A stretch of DNA of 64,000 nucleotides from Candidatus Bathyarchaeota archaeon. Its GTDB lineage: Archaea > Thermoproteota > Bathyarchaeia > Bathyarchaeales > Bathycorpusculaceae. The translations under genes and the position numbers were made by a program. A model generated the notes under the pieces. That model worked only from the letters and a program-made list of their open reading frames with translations, was not told where the DNA came from and did not search any database. Position 1 is the first letter of the stretch, and every line of letters starts with the position of its first letter. Below, piece by piece: positions 1 to 7,566 of the stretch. The stretch covers positions 382,879 to 446,878 of the forward strand of contig JAOZIE010000002.1 of assembly GCA_026014485.1 (NCBI GenBank). The letters are read 5' to 3'.

Positions 1-331
1 CGTGCGGAACGGAATTCCCACTGTAGGAAGTAGCAACATCTTATCACTTCCGTGGGATTTATTAATATTTCGTTTAAATGGGGCATCTCCCGCATCGTCT
101 TTCTCCGCTTTTTCTCTATGCCCCAGACGAGTTTATGCCCCCTGTAAAAGGCATAAAGTACACATCTTAGGTGAAAGATATTTCTGAAAAGGCATCGAGG
201 CATAATGGGATGTTTCTGCTCTTTTTTGGGGTGTACAAGTCTATGAAGAATTCTTCTTGCGGCGTTTGAGACCACTGAATCTATCTATTCATATTTTAGT
301 TCCCAAATCAGGTGCCAACACTCATGGAGGT
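1..331. other. Left-edge non-coding stretch
   Basis: I see no supported gene here. A short open frame at the very start resembles nothing I know and has no ribosome binding site in view. The stretch may be the 3' side of a gene outside the window. Confidence 0.4.
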
Positions 332-388
332 CTTAGTCAAGAAATTTTGACTAAGCTTCTAGCTGCTTGGTCAAGAAACCTTGACAAA
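332..388. promoter_or_regulatory. Two operator-like inverted repeats
   Basis: Two related dyads lie about 34 bp apart centre to centre. The first has 9-bp arms, CTTAGTCAA and TTGACTAAG, around six bases. The second keeps the core GTCAA-gaaacc-TTGAC. Both share GTCAAGAAA followed by TTGAC, so this looks like a tandem binding site for one dimeric regulator. A T-rich TATA-like segment (TCTTTATC) follows directly, and the surface-protein gene begins about 100 bp further on. The regulator is unknown. Confidence 0.5.
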
Positions 389-449
389 AACGTCTTTATC
401 AACCAAACCCAAAACGGCCAGTAGAAAAGTGAGCTACTTTAGGAGACCC

Positions 450-491
450 ATGCAGAAGTGTTTTCTACTAAAAGTTCAAGCGGTAAAATGA
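450..491 (+). CDS. Possible 13-residue leader peptide
   Basis: An ATG just after AGGAGA opens a 13-codon frame (MQKCFLLKVQAVK). Its TGA overlaps the ATG of the following surface-protein gene as ATGA, the usual geometry of translational coupling. It could instead be chance, with the downstream gene starting at the GTG at 458 in the other frame. No known family. Confidence 0.25.
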   Translation: MQKCFLLKVQAVK

Positions 492-1561
492 AGTTTCTGT
501 CGGCGGCATTTATTTTTGCAATTGTGGTGGCTGCGTTGGCTGGAGGGTTATCTGCGGGGTTGGCGGCTGCAGGCTTAACCGATGAAAATTCGGTTTATTA
601 CAAATTTGAGATTTGCTCTCCCCTAAACGGAGCCCCCGCCAAGGAAGACCTCACCCTGAAATTCATTGTGAAAACTAATGAGCCGCCGCTGCCGCCACAA
701 CAGCCCCCAGCAAGCCTACATTTCGGTTATGCTTTAGATATGAGCTACGAAGCGCTGGGGAACGCACATTGGTATCCTCTCCGTGGAACCAGAGAAAGCA
801 TAACCAACCAGATTTCGGCTTCGGGCGAAGCTACCTATGAATGCACCGCCACGTTACCTGCGTTATCCATTGGGAACCACAACATAACGATATATCGCGG
901 ACCCGAGTACAGTTCAACAAGTTATTGGAAGGAACTTTACAGTTACGTTTTTACGGTGGTGGAACCTCCGCGGGTCTATGTGGGAACACCTACAAACGGG
1001 ACGGATGCTGCGTCTGGCGTTTTGTTGAGTTTTCGGGTGCATGCACTATCGTTGTCTTGGGTGGGTTACAGCGTTAATGGAGAAGAAAACGTTACGGTTG
1101 ACGTTACGGGGCTTGTTGAGTCGAAGCTTGTTCCGTTCACCATCTGGGATGGAAACCTGACATTAAATGGCTTGTCAAGCGGCGAGCATAACGTGGTTTT
1201 TTATGCTAAGGACGGATGGGGAAATTCAGGTGTCTCAACCGCAATCAATTTACAAGTACCCGAAAACAGCTCGCAGCCCACCTCAACCCCGCAATCCACA
1301 GACAACCCAACAGCCACACCAACCCTCACCTCTACACCTACCTCAACCATAACTTCGCCGCCAACAATCACACCAACAAATTCTGCAACAACGCCGCTCA
1401 CCTCTTCGCCATCAGAATCTGCCTCTGAGCCGCTTACAGCACCACCTTCAGGTAACCAACCAGATTTACAATGGAACAAGTATTGGTTAAGCGCAGTAAT
1501 TCCTGCTGTAGCCGCCGCAGCGATAGGTCTCTCGTTAATCCTACTCCGAAGAAAAAAATGA
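488..1561 (+). CDS. Secreted surface protein with C-terminal anchor
   Basis: An exported, membrane-anchored protein of unknown function. From the ATG at 488 it begins with a signal-peptide-like hydrophobic stretch (MKFLSAAFIF onward). It continues as a beta-rich ectodomain of about 240 residues, then a long low-complexity Thr/Ser/Pro stalk of roughly 60 residues, a single transmembrane helix, and a basic RRKK end. This is the standard layout of an archaeal cell-surface protein, and the stalk is a probable glycosylation region. An in-frame GTG at 458 would add ten residues; I prefer 488 because the hydrophobic segment then sits at the N-terminus and the start overlaps the small upstream frame. 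Two operator-like dyads lie upstream. The ligand cannot be inferred. Confidence 0.75.
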   Translation: MKFLSAAFIFAIVVAALAGGLSAGLAAAGLTDENSVYYKFEICSPLNGAPAKEDLTLKFIVKTNEPPLPPQQPPASLHFGYALDMSYEALGNAHWYPLRGTRESITNQISASGEATYECTATLPALSIGNHNITIYRGPEYSSTSYWKELYSYVFTVVEPPRVYVGTPTNGTDAASGVLLSFRVHALSLSWVGYSVNGEENVTVDVTGLVESKLVPFTIWDGNLTLNGLSSGEHNVVFYAKDGWGNSGVSTAINLQVPENSSQPTSTPQSTDNPTATPTLTSTPTSTITSPPTITPTNSATTPLTSSPSESASEPLTAPPSGNQPDLQWNKYWLSAVIPAVAAAAIGLSLILLRRKK

Positions 1562-1776
1562 CACCGAAAACGCTTTAACCACAAAACTGCCCGCAAGTAA
1601 CCTGTAAAAAACAGTTATGTACTCTGCTGCGCTCAGCAGCCTACCCCCCTCTATTCCAGCGGAACCTGGCTTTGGTTGCTTTTTTGTTTCGGGTTGCAAA
1701 ACGGGGTTTTCTTGTGGCAGGAAAAGGGTTCAAAAGGCGTAAAATGGCTCAAAACACGGTTGCAGACGGGGGGTGT

Positions 1777-3075
1777 TCAAGGGGAATGCTGCTTTCTGAA
1801 CAGAGCCGTCGCTAAAACCGCTGCAACTATAACGGCTGCAACTGAACAGACCTTGAGTGTGGTTTGCAGCAAATCAGATTCGGTTTGGTTGGGGGTGACG
1901 AGTTTGAGGAGCCAGATTGATTGGTTTTTTGTGCCTATTACGATGTAGCCGCCGTCGTCTGTTTGAAGTACCGAGTTGAAGTTTGCTTCTAGCCCTACGG
2001 GGTAGGTGGCGTTTGTGAAAGTCATGTTCCAGTGCTCTTTGCCTTCAGCATCCGTTTTAAGTAACCAAGCTTGGGTGCAGTTTAAGACGCCCGCCATTAT
2101 GTAACCTTGGTCTTGGGTGGTTTGTATGCAGGTTATGGCGCTGTTTTCTGTGCCGTAGGTTTGGTTCCACTGCATGTTGCCGTCTGCGTCGGTTTTAACT
2201 ACCCAAGCGTTTCTGCCTGCAAGGAAGCCGCCAATCAGGTAGCCGCCGTCCGCGGTGGGTATTGCGCAGTTGCATTCAGGAATTCGGTATTTGTCCTCGT
2301 CGCCGTAGGTGCAGTTCCACAACACGTTACCGTCTGGGTCTGTTCTGATGAGACGCATGTAGGCTTGGTTTGGAACCACCGAAAAGCTGACATCAGACAT
2401 CATGTAGCCGCCGTCTGCAGTTTGAATCAGGGTTGAGGGGCAATCAGCAATTGGACCCGAAAAGGTCTTGTTCCACAGCAGGTTTCCCGAGGCGTCGGTT
2501 TTGGCAAACCAGATTTCGCCCTCGCCTTCGTGCATTTCCTCGGCGTACCCCGCAATTGCAAAACCGCCGTCGCGGGTCTGGATTATGGAGCGGAAGTAGT
2601 TGGCGGGGGCATTTGCGTTGTAGAGGTGCGTCCACATAACGTTGCTTTGAGAATCGGTTCTCACCAGCGTGTAGTTGTTTGCCCAAATACCCGCTAAAGC
2701 GTAGCCACCGTCACTTGTTGGCACAAGGTACGGCAGGGAAGTGCATTCTTGGTTGATTTGAATTGCCTTCAGAAAGGTCAGGTTACCCTGAGAGTCGGTT
2801 TTGATTAGCAGGGTAGCTGTCTGATTTGTCGCGCTTAAAACAAACCCGCCCTCTTCCAAGGGGAACACGGAGTAGCCTTCGCCTGCCATCAACTTTTGCT
2901 CCCATAACACATCAGGCGCTGTTGCTGCAACGGTACTTGGCGTTGAATGCAGCAGGGAAATTGTTCCTGTTAAAGCCAGAACCAGAAAAAAGAAGACTAT
3001 GGCGACAGTTAAGGGTTTGCGGATTTTTTTGCCTCCTAAGGTAGACAGAAAGATGAAACCATTTTTTCGTTGCAC
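1777..3075 (-). CDS. Anchored beta-propeller-like repeat protein
   Basis: A probable surface protein. It has an N-terminal hydrophobic segment at about residues 20-45, then about seven repeats of 48-55 residues. Each repeat carries a DGGY-like turn (DGGYALAG, DGGFAIAG, DGGYLIGG, DGGYIVIG) and a KTD.GN..W segment. A transmembrane helix lies near residues 403-424 with a short basic tail. Seven repeats of this length suggest a seven-bladed propeller exposed outside the cell. Proteins with such DGG repeats are common in archaeal surface proteomes and mostly lack known function. It converges with the preceding surface gene, leaving about 215 bp without a gene between them. Confidence 0.75.
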   Translation of the reverse strand: MQRKNGFIFLSTLGGKKIRKPLTVAIVFFFLVLALTGTISLLHSTPSTVAATAPDVLWEQKLMAGEGYSVFPLEEGGFVLSATNQTATLLIKTDSQGNLTFLKAIQINQECTSLPYLVPTSDGGYALAGIWANNYTLVRTDSQSNVMWTHLYNANAPANYFRSIIQTRDGGFAIAGYAEEMHEGEGEIWFAKTDASGNLLWNKTFSGPIADCPSTLIQTADGGYMMSDVSFSVVPNQAYMRLIRTDPDGNVLWNCTYGDEDKYRIPECNCAIPTADGGYLIGGFLAGRNAWVVKTDADGNMQWNQTYGTENSAITCIQTTQDQGYIMAGVLNCTQAWLLKTDAEGKEHWNMTFTNATYPVGLEANFNSVLQTDDGGYIVIGTKNQSIWLLKLVTPNQTESDLLQTTLKVCSVAAVIVAAVLATALFRKQHSP

Positions 3076-3115
3076 CCTTACGTTGTTGTGGGGCAGGTAG
3101 CTTTTAGCTCTACTT

Positions 3116-3142
3116 GAGGAACGTTTTGTTCCTCTTCGGGAA
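3116..3142. repeat. Alternative hairpins before the repeat protein
   Basis: GAGGAAC-GTTTT-GTTCCTC makes a perfect 7-bp stem. The right arm can instead pair with the next GGGAAC. The element sits in the presumed 5' leader of the propeller-like gene (read on the minus strand) and just past the end of the next gene, so it could act as either leader or terminator. Function unknown. Confidence 0.3.
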
Positions 3143-3165
3143 CACGCGATTTAAGCTGACAGCAA

Positions 3166-3624
3166 CTACGGGTTATTTTTGTTTGTGCCTTTTTGTCTCC
3201 AGCGGAGCCCTTCAACCAGAAAAATCGTTGCCGTCACGACTGTAAGCGCCGTCAACAGCCAAAGGGACCGTTCTATGGGGTCGCCGATGATTATGTGGGG
3301 CACAATCACAGCTATCTCCGCCGTTAAGACGCCAATAAAAATGAAGCCGAAAATGAGAAATCGCGGAATGAGGTTTTTTCCCCACCACACGTAGCCTTTG
3401 ACGCTGATTTTCTCTTTAACAATGTAGTTGCTGTGGGCGTCTTTCACAACTAAACCTAAGTCTATGAGTTTCTGCAGATTTCGGTAGGCAACGCTGGGGC
3501 TGCTGAGGTTTGCGCCTCGCATGACATCGCGTGGACCCACAGGTTTGCCAGTTTTGATGAGGTAAACGTACGTTTGGAATGTGGTTGCGTTTAACTCGTT
3601 TTCAGATGCTGACCCCTCGCCCAT
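3166..3624 (-). CDS. Winged-helix membrane protein
   Basis: The N-terminal 75 residues look like a winged helix-turn-helix DNA-binding domain; a recognition helix around SSPSVAYRNLQKL and a following beta wing are visible. Two transmembrane helices follow at about residues 90-118 and 120-142, with a short basic C-terminal tail. Membrane-tethered winged-helix proteins of this shape are frequent in archaea and are assumed to be transcription regulators that sense a membrane or extracellular signal. The target is unknown; the surface-protein genes and molybdopterin protein beside it are candidates. TATA-like ATTTTAAAT lies about 65 bases upstream on the minus strand. Confidence 0.7.
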   Translation of the reverse strand: MGEGSASENELNATTFQTYVYLIKTGKPVGPRDVMRGANLSSPSVAYRNLQKLIDLGLVVKDAHSNYIVKEKISVKGYVWWGKNLIPRFLIFGFIFIGVLTAEIAVIVPHIIIGDPIERSLWLLTALTVVTATIFLVEGLRWRQKGTNKNNP

Positions 3625-3725
3625 TACCGATTTACTTCCTGACCACGTGGAAACTGCAAACTGTGGGTAATGCGGAAGTACAATTTAAAATGTTTGCGTA
3701 AGATTTCTCCATGTAAAGTCTTGCT

Positions 3726-4397
3726 TTACCTGAGTGTGGCGTTGTTTGGGTATCCTCTGCGCTCCCAGTACCCCAAGTAGCCTGCGTTGTCTGAAACTTC
3801 GATTTGCGTTAGCCACTTTATCCACTTGTAACCATACTGGCTTTCCGCGACCAACTCAAAGGGGAAGCCCCGTTCAGGCGGAATGGTCACATTATTCATC
3901 TTGTAAGCAAGCAGTATGTCGTTGTTGATTATGTAGTCCAGCGGCAACGCTGTTGAGTAGCCGTCGGAAGCATAAAAGATGACGACAGGGGCGCTTATGT
4001 GGGCTCCTGCGGCGTTCAGCAAGTCCTTCACGAGGACGCCTTCCCAGAGGATTTTAGCGCTCCAGCCATCCACGCAGTAAATGGTGACTACTTTCTGGTA
4101 GCGGGGAAAATCCAGCACGTCACTGTAGGTTAGCTGAAGAGGACTATCTACAAGCCCTGTTATGTTGAGGTGGTAAGTGGCTTGGTCGATGAATTGGGTT
4201 CCCGCTATGGCGTTTTCGTAGACTTGAGCTATCAAGGAGAGGTCTTCACCTTGGTAATTGCGCACTTCTGAAGGGTACAAAGTTTGGGGTGGATGAGGGG
4301 AACCGACAATTAACAACGCCGCAAAAACAACAACTACAACAACGACGACAACGTAGGGCAACGCCTTTCGAAATTTTGGGTTCTCCAATATTACCAC
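3726..4397 (-). CDS. Sulfite-oxidase-like molybdopterin protein
   Basis: Residues about 75-215 match the oxidoreductase molybdopterin-binding (sulfite oxidase/YedY-type) domain. The segment IYCVDGWSA contains the cysteine (Cys107) expected to ligate molybdenum, and the family's conserved GFPFELV and KW.K..T.IE features follow. Residues 13-31 form a strongly hydrophobic helix, so the protein should be anchored facing outward. I see no twin-arginine motif, unlike most exported molybdoenzymes, so the export route or exact start is uncertain. The substrate is not predictable. No cytochrome or dedicated redox partner is encoded next to it. Confidence 0.75.
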   Translation of the reverse strand: MVILENPKFRKALPYVVVVVVVVVFAALLIVGSPHPPQTLYPSEVRNYQGEDLSLIAQVYENAIAGTQFIDQATYHLNITGLVDSPLQLTYSDVLDFPRYQKVVTIYCVDGWSAKILWEGVLVKDLLNAAGAHISAPVVIFYASDGYSTALPLDYIINNDILLAYKMNNVTIPPERGFPFELVAESQYGYKWIKWLTQIEVSDNAGYLGYWERRGYPNNATLR

Positions 4398-4560
4398 AGC
4401 TATTGGAACTCAGATTAAGCTATGAGGAAAGTAATGGGTAACCTTAATCGGTGAGAACTGCACGCAGAAGTTTAGGAGGTCTGCTTTGCGGGATTGTTTT
4501 ATAGGTAAAAGTGGTTAACGCAAAAGGGGCTTCTTTAAGCGGAAAGGAAGAGAGGGAGAA

Positions 4561-4800
4561 TTATTGTTTCTCCTCAACTACAATCATGGTGAGGGTGGAA
4601 CGCACTTTGTCTAGTCGGCGGATGCGCCAAGTAACGATTTCTTTTAGTCTGTCCATCGTGTCAGCTTGTACGCGCGCCACTATATCGTAGACACCGTAAA
4701 CCGCCGATGACTCCCTTACGCCCTCGACTGTTCGTAGCTCTTTTAACACATCGGTTTCCGATCCGATTTCGGTATTAATCAACACAAACGCTGTAGGCAT
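4561..4800 (-). CDS. Stand-alone Lrp/AsnC ligand-binding (RAM) domain
   Basis: A 79-residue protein that is essentially only the RAM/ACT-like effector domain of the Lrp/AsnC family: beta-alpha-beta (MPTAFVLINTEIG, a helix with VLKELRTVEGV), then YGVYDIVARVQADT and a second helix. There is no DNA-binding helix-turn-helix. Such stand-alone domains bind amino acids or related metabolites and can form mixed oligomers with full-length Lrp proteins. A GAGGATTG ribosome binding site precedes the ATG, and TATA-like AATATTTTAATG lies further upstream. The ligand is unknown. Confidence 0.8.
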   Translation of the reverse strand: MPTAFVLINTEIGSETDVLKELRTVEGVRESSAVYGVYDIVARVQADTMDRLKEIVTWRIRRLDKVRSTLTMIVVEEKQ

Positions 4801-4899
4801 GTTACAATCCTCACATACATTGAGGTGGTAAGCATTAAAATATTTTTCTAAGCTTCACCTACCCCCTAAAAGCGGCAACACCACGTGCAACAAGCAGAG

Positions 4900-5058
4900 T
4901 TAATGGCACTGAACGGGGAATTCTTCTAGTTCAACGTGCTGTTCGATTTCTGAGCTTTGCAGTTTCTTCTGTAAACGGCACGTTTTGTAGGCTGCGCAGT
5001 CTTCGCAGTTTAGGTTGCCGTTTCGGGTTTGGCACTCGATGATTATCGTGTGGTACAT
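4900..5058 (-). CDS. Small cysteine-containing protein
   Basis: A 52-residue protein with cysteines at 9, 18, 21, 27 and 51. The spacing C-x2-C-x5-C suggests a small metal or iron-sulfur site, which is inference. The second half is acidic. I chose the ATG five bases after the stop of the 35-residue membrane peptide; a longer frame is possible but would overlap that gene. A GGAG lies about 13 bases before the start. No family recognised. Confidence 0.5.
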   Translation of the reverse strand: MYHTIIIECQTRNGNLNCEDCAAYKTCRLQKKLQSSEIEQHVELEEFPVQCH

Positions 5059-5062
5059 GCTT

Positions 5063-5170
5063 TTAGACGCTCCGCGCCCGCTTTCGGTAAGTGACAACGT
5101 AATCTGCGAAGGCTAACATCAGCGAACCCCCGCCTAAACCTACAAGAAGAAAGCTTGCTAAATCCATCAT
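5063..5170 (-). CDS. 35-residue single-span membrane peptide
   Basis: A very short gene preceded by an excellent ribosome binding site (GGAGGGAGGTGA, spacing about six). The peptide starts MMDLASFLLVGLGGGS, forms one hydrophobic helix of about 22 residues, and ends with a basic YRKRARSV tail, so it should insert with the C-terminus in the cytoplasm. It lies between a 23-residue peptide gene and the small cysteine protein on the same strand. Small membrane peptides of this type often act as accessory subunits or regulators; the partner is unknown. Confidence 0.55.
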   Translation of the reverse strand: MMDLASFLLVGLGGGSLMLAFADYVVTYRKRARSV

Positions 5171-5191
5171 GCTCTTTCACCTCCCTCCATG

Positions 5192-5263
5192 TTAGATGTG
5201 GGTGAAGTACACGATTTCGGGCTTCTGAGTAGCCTGCTTCTTTTCTGTGTATTCGGTCTTCAT
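5192..5263 (-). CDS. Possible 23-residue peptide
   Basis: A short frame beginning MKTEYTEKKQATQ and ending YFTHI, hydrophilic and Lys/Glu-rich. A GGTGAAG sits just upstream. It ends 21 bases before the membrane-peptide gene, whose ribosome binding site fills the gap. A longer frame overlaps this region but would run through the well-marked start of the next gene, so I favour the short reading. Low certainty. Confidence 0.3.
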   Translation of the reverse strand: MKTEYTEKKQATQKPEIVYFTHI

Positions 5264-5575
5264 TTTTCTTCACCATTCTTTCTTTTTTGTTAGGAAGTAA
5301 GCCGCGGAAGCTTAAAAGAGTAGTTGAGATTTGTTCATAAAAATTATGAATAACTAGACACACAAACATCTACAGAACATATTTTTGGTCACACATCACA
5401 CTTTCAACCAAATAACTAAAAAAAACAGGCACCCAACCGCTAGCTACCTATACAGATGACGTTTCAACTGCAAAAAAATCGGAAAAACAAAACCTCACCG
5501 CTGAAACGTTCGCTGCTTCTGCTCCAGAAGGCGGGGGAGCAAACTTAATTTCTGACTTTAATACAACACGTAATT

Positions 5576-5950
5576 ATGAAAGTCACGTCAATTTTAGGCG
5601 CGGTAGCCGCTGCAGTCCTGCTCCTCTTAGGCTTCATATTCATCTTGTCGGCAGGAGCCGAAGCGGTCAGCGCGCAGCCGGGACTGCAGGCGTTGAGGCT
5701 GATCGAAGGCGGAGTGATGCTTACCGTCGGCTTCGCATTGGTTTACGTTACCTATATTTTCTCGCGGAAACCCACAACCATCGTGCAGCGGCTTGAGCTT
5801 TCGGGAGCCATGAAAGCATCCTCCATACAGTGCCCCAACTGCTCCGCCTCATTGGACACAAAGAAAATCAAAATTGTGCAGGGCGTACCCTACGCGACGT
5901 GCTCCTACTGCGGAACCACATTTGAAGTAACTGAGGAGCCAAAATGGTGA
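5576..5950 (+). CDS. Membrane protein with C-terminal zinc ribbon
   Basis: Two transmembrane helices (about residues 5-28 and 40-62) are followed by a cytoplasmic zinc-ribbon-like domain with CPNC and CSYC pairs separated by about 20 residues. The last residues overlap the start of the following DUF2207-like gene by seven bases, so the two are surely co-translated. Together with the radical SAM gene they form a compact three-gene unit. The ribbon may mediate protein contacts; no enzyme activity is suggested. Confidence 0.75.
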   Translation: MKVTSILGAVAAAVLLLLGFIFILSAGAEAVSAQPGLQALRLIEGGVMLTVGFALVYVTYIFSRKPTTIVQRLELSGAMKASSIQCPNCSASLDTKKIKIVQGVPYATCSYCGTTFEVTEEPKW

Positions 5951-7566
5951 AAAAACGCTTCCTCCTCGCTTTTTTGGCGGCGACACTGATTTTCTCGGCT
6001 GCGGCGACTACTTTTTCCAGCGGGCAGACCCGAGTTTACAGCTTCAATCAGGAATGGACGAAAATCTGGATAAACCAAGACGGCACAATCGACCTATTCT
6101 ACAATGTTAGCCTAACGCTTCATTCAGGGTTACCCATCAACTACGTGACGTTGGGGCAGCCTAAAAGCGACTTTATTATTGGAGAAACAGTTGACCAATA
6201 TGGCAACTACTTGGATGCCTCCAAAGCCTCTGATGGCACAGGCGTAAAAGTAAATCTTGACTCGCCGCTGACGGAAGGCAACACAATATGGTTTACGGTA
6301 ATCACAAACGTTGCAGGCATGATAAGCCCTGACAGTACAAATCCAGGCAACTTAGGCATGATGTTTGCTCCCGAATGGCAAGCTGTACCCATAAACGATG
6401 TGCGCATCCAAATTGTCCTGCCGCCAAACGTAACCGTCAACGAGGTGAAAACGCCGCCAAACTATGATTGGAACAGCACCTCAACCGAACCTGACGGGCG
6501 ACTAGCGGTTTACTGGGAACTCGCCGTTTTACAAGCCAACCAGCAGTACTTAGTAGGCGTTTCGTTCCCTGAACAGTACCTTCCAAACTACAGTAGCAGC
6601 AGCGGAATCTCCCCGCTGGAAACCATAGGCATAGTCGTTGGGGCAATCGGCGCAGGCATAGCCTTAATTGTCGTGGTGTTTATCGCCCGCAAAAGAACCT
6701 ACTATGCACCAAAAGTCAGCATGGAAACCTTGGGGATACGCCGCGGCTTAACCGCCGTGGAAGCCTCCTACCTACTAGGGCTAAAGCCCACACAAATTGT
6801 TACAGAAATCCTCTACAGCCTGCTACAGAAACGCGCGGTCTGGACGGAAGCCACCAACCCCGCCTTGAAGCTGCGCATCATGCCCGCTTTCAAGGATAAG
6901 AAGGGACCTGAAGATAATCCGCTGCGTTACTACGAAATCGACTTTCGCGAAGCCGTCAAACCTGATGGCACCTTGGATGAGGAAAGGCTGGCGAATGCAG
7001 TTATGTACCTGCGGGATACGTTGGAGCAGAAGCTGCGGGGATACAGCCGCAAAGACACCTTGGAGTACTACCGCAAAATTGTGGATAAAGCGTGGGGGCA
7101 GGTGGAGCAGGCAGGCACGGGCGAGTTAGCCTCGAAAGCCTACGATGAACAGCTACTTTGGCTCCTGCTGGACCCCAACTATAAAGGGCGCACCCAAACG
7201 ACGTTTAAGAGTCGCTCCTTTGAACCCAGCCCCTTCTGGTTCTGGTACTGGTACGGCTACACCCACTACAAACCCAACCCCGCTTACAAGCCCAACATCA
7301 ACGCTCCAGCACAGGCAGCTAAGCCTCCGACGATTCCAGGCGCGGACTTCGCAAACAACATCGCCACTTCGCTAGAGAAAACCTCAAGCAACATCGTGGG
7401 TAACCTTGAAAAATTCGCCGCATCCATTCTGCCAGCTGCACCCCCCAAAGCCGCGCATCAGCCAGCCCATCAGAAATCGGACTGCGTCTGCGCCTGTGCA
7501 GCGTGTGCTTGTGCTTGCGCTTGCGTTTCTTGTGCGTGTGCATGTGCGGGTGGAGGTGTCGGATAG
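5944..7566 (+). CDS. DUF2207-like membrane protein with Cys-rich tail
   Basis: A 540-residue membrane protein of the DUF2207 type. It has a signal peptide or first helix (about 5-25), a beta-rich extracellular domain to about 215, a transmembrane helix near 224-248, and a large cytoplasmic part with helical regions and an aromatic FWFWYWYGY patch near 426. The striking feature is the last 28 residues. They hold ten cysteines, mostly alternating with alanine, and end in GGGVG. The rest of the protein contains no cysteine. Both Cys codons are used irregularly in the tail, so it is not a fresh DNA repeat. The stop codon directly abuts the start of a radical SAM/SPASM enzyme. The tail could be a substrate for that enzyme, or a metal-binding segment. 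Confidence 0.8.
   Translation: MVKKRFLLAFLAATLIFSAAATTFSSGQTRVYSFNQEWTKIWINQDGTIDLFYNVSLTLHSGLPINYVTLGQPKSDFIIGETVDQYGNYLDASKASDGTGVKVNLDSPLTEGNTIWFTVITNVAGMISPDSTNPGNLGMMFAPEWQAVPINDVRIQIVLPPNVTVNEVKTPPNYDWNSTSTEPDGRLAVYWELAVLQANQQYLVGVSFPEQYLPNYSSSSGISPLETIGIVVGAIGAGIALIVVVFIARKRTYYAPKVSMETLGIRRGLTAVEASYLLGLKPTQIVTEILYSLLQKRAVWTEATNPALKLRIMPAFKDKKGPEDNPLRYYEIDFREAVKPDGTLDEERLANAVMYLRDTLEQKLRGYSRKDTLEYYRKIVDKAWGQVEQAGTGELASKAYDEQLLWLLLDPNYKGRTQTTFKSRSFEPSPFWFWYWYGYTHYKPNPAYKPNINAPAQAAKPPTIPGADFANNIATSLEKTSSNIVGNLEKFAASILPAAPPKAAHQPAHQKSDCVCACAACACACACVSCACACAGGGVG
7480..7563 (+). other. Cys/Ala-rich C-terminal tail (putative modification substrate)
   Basis: Codons for ten cysteines in the pattern C-x-C-x-C-x2-C-x-C-x-C-x-C-x2-C-x-C-x-C, followed by A-GGG-VG, directly upstream of the radical SAM gene. 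The amino-acid pattern is regular while the codons vary (tgc and tgt; gcc, gca, gct, gcg). This points to selection on the peptide. The substrate role is inference. Confidence 0.5.

Noticed and set aside
1201..1596. 131-residue minus-strand frame opposite the Thr/Pro stalk
   Set aside because: Low-complexity shadow of the stalk codons.
5043..5369. 108-residue minus-strand frame
   Set aside because: Runs through the strong ribosome site and start of the 35-residue membrane peptide; composition is unlike a protein.
7480..7563. Reading the Cys/Ala tail as a simple DNA microsatellite
   Set aside because: Cys and Ala codons vary irregularly, so the DNA is not a uniform repeat although the peptide is.
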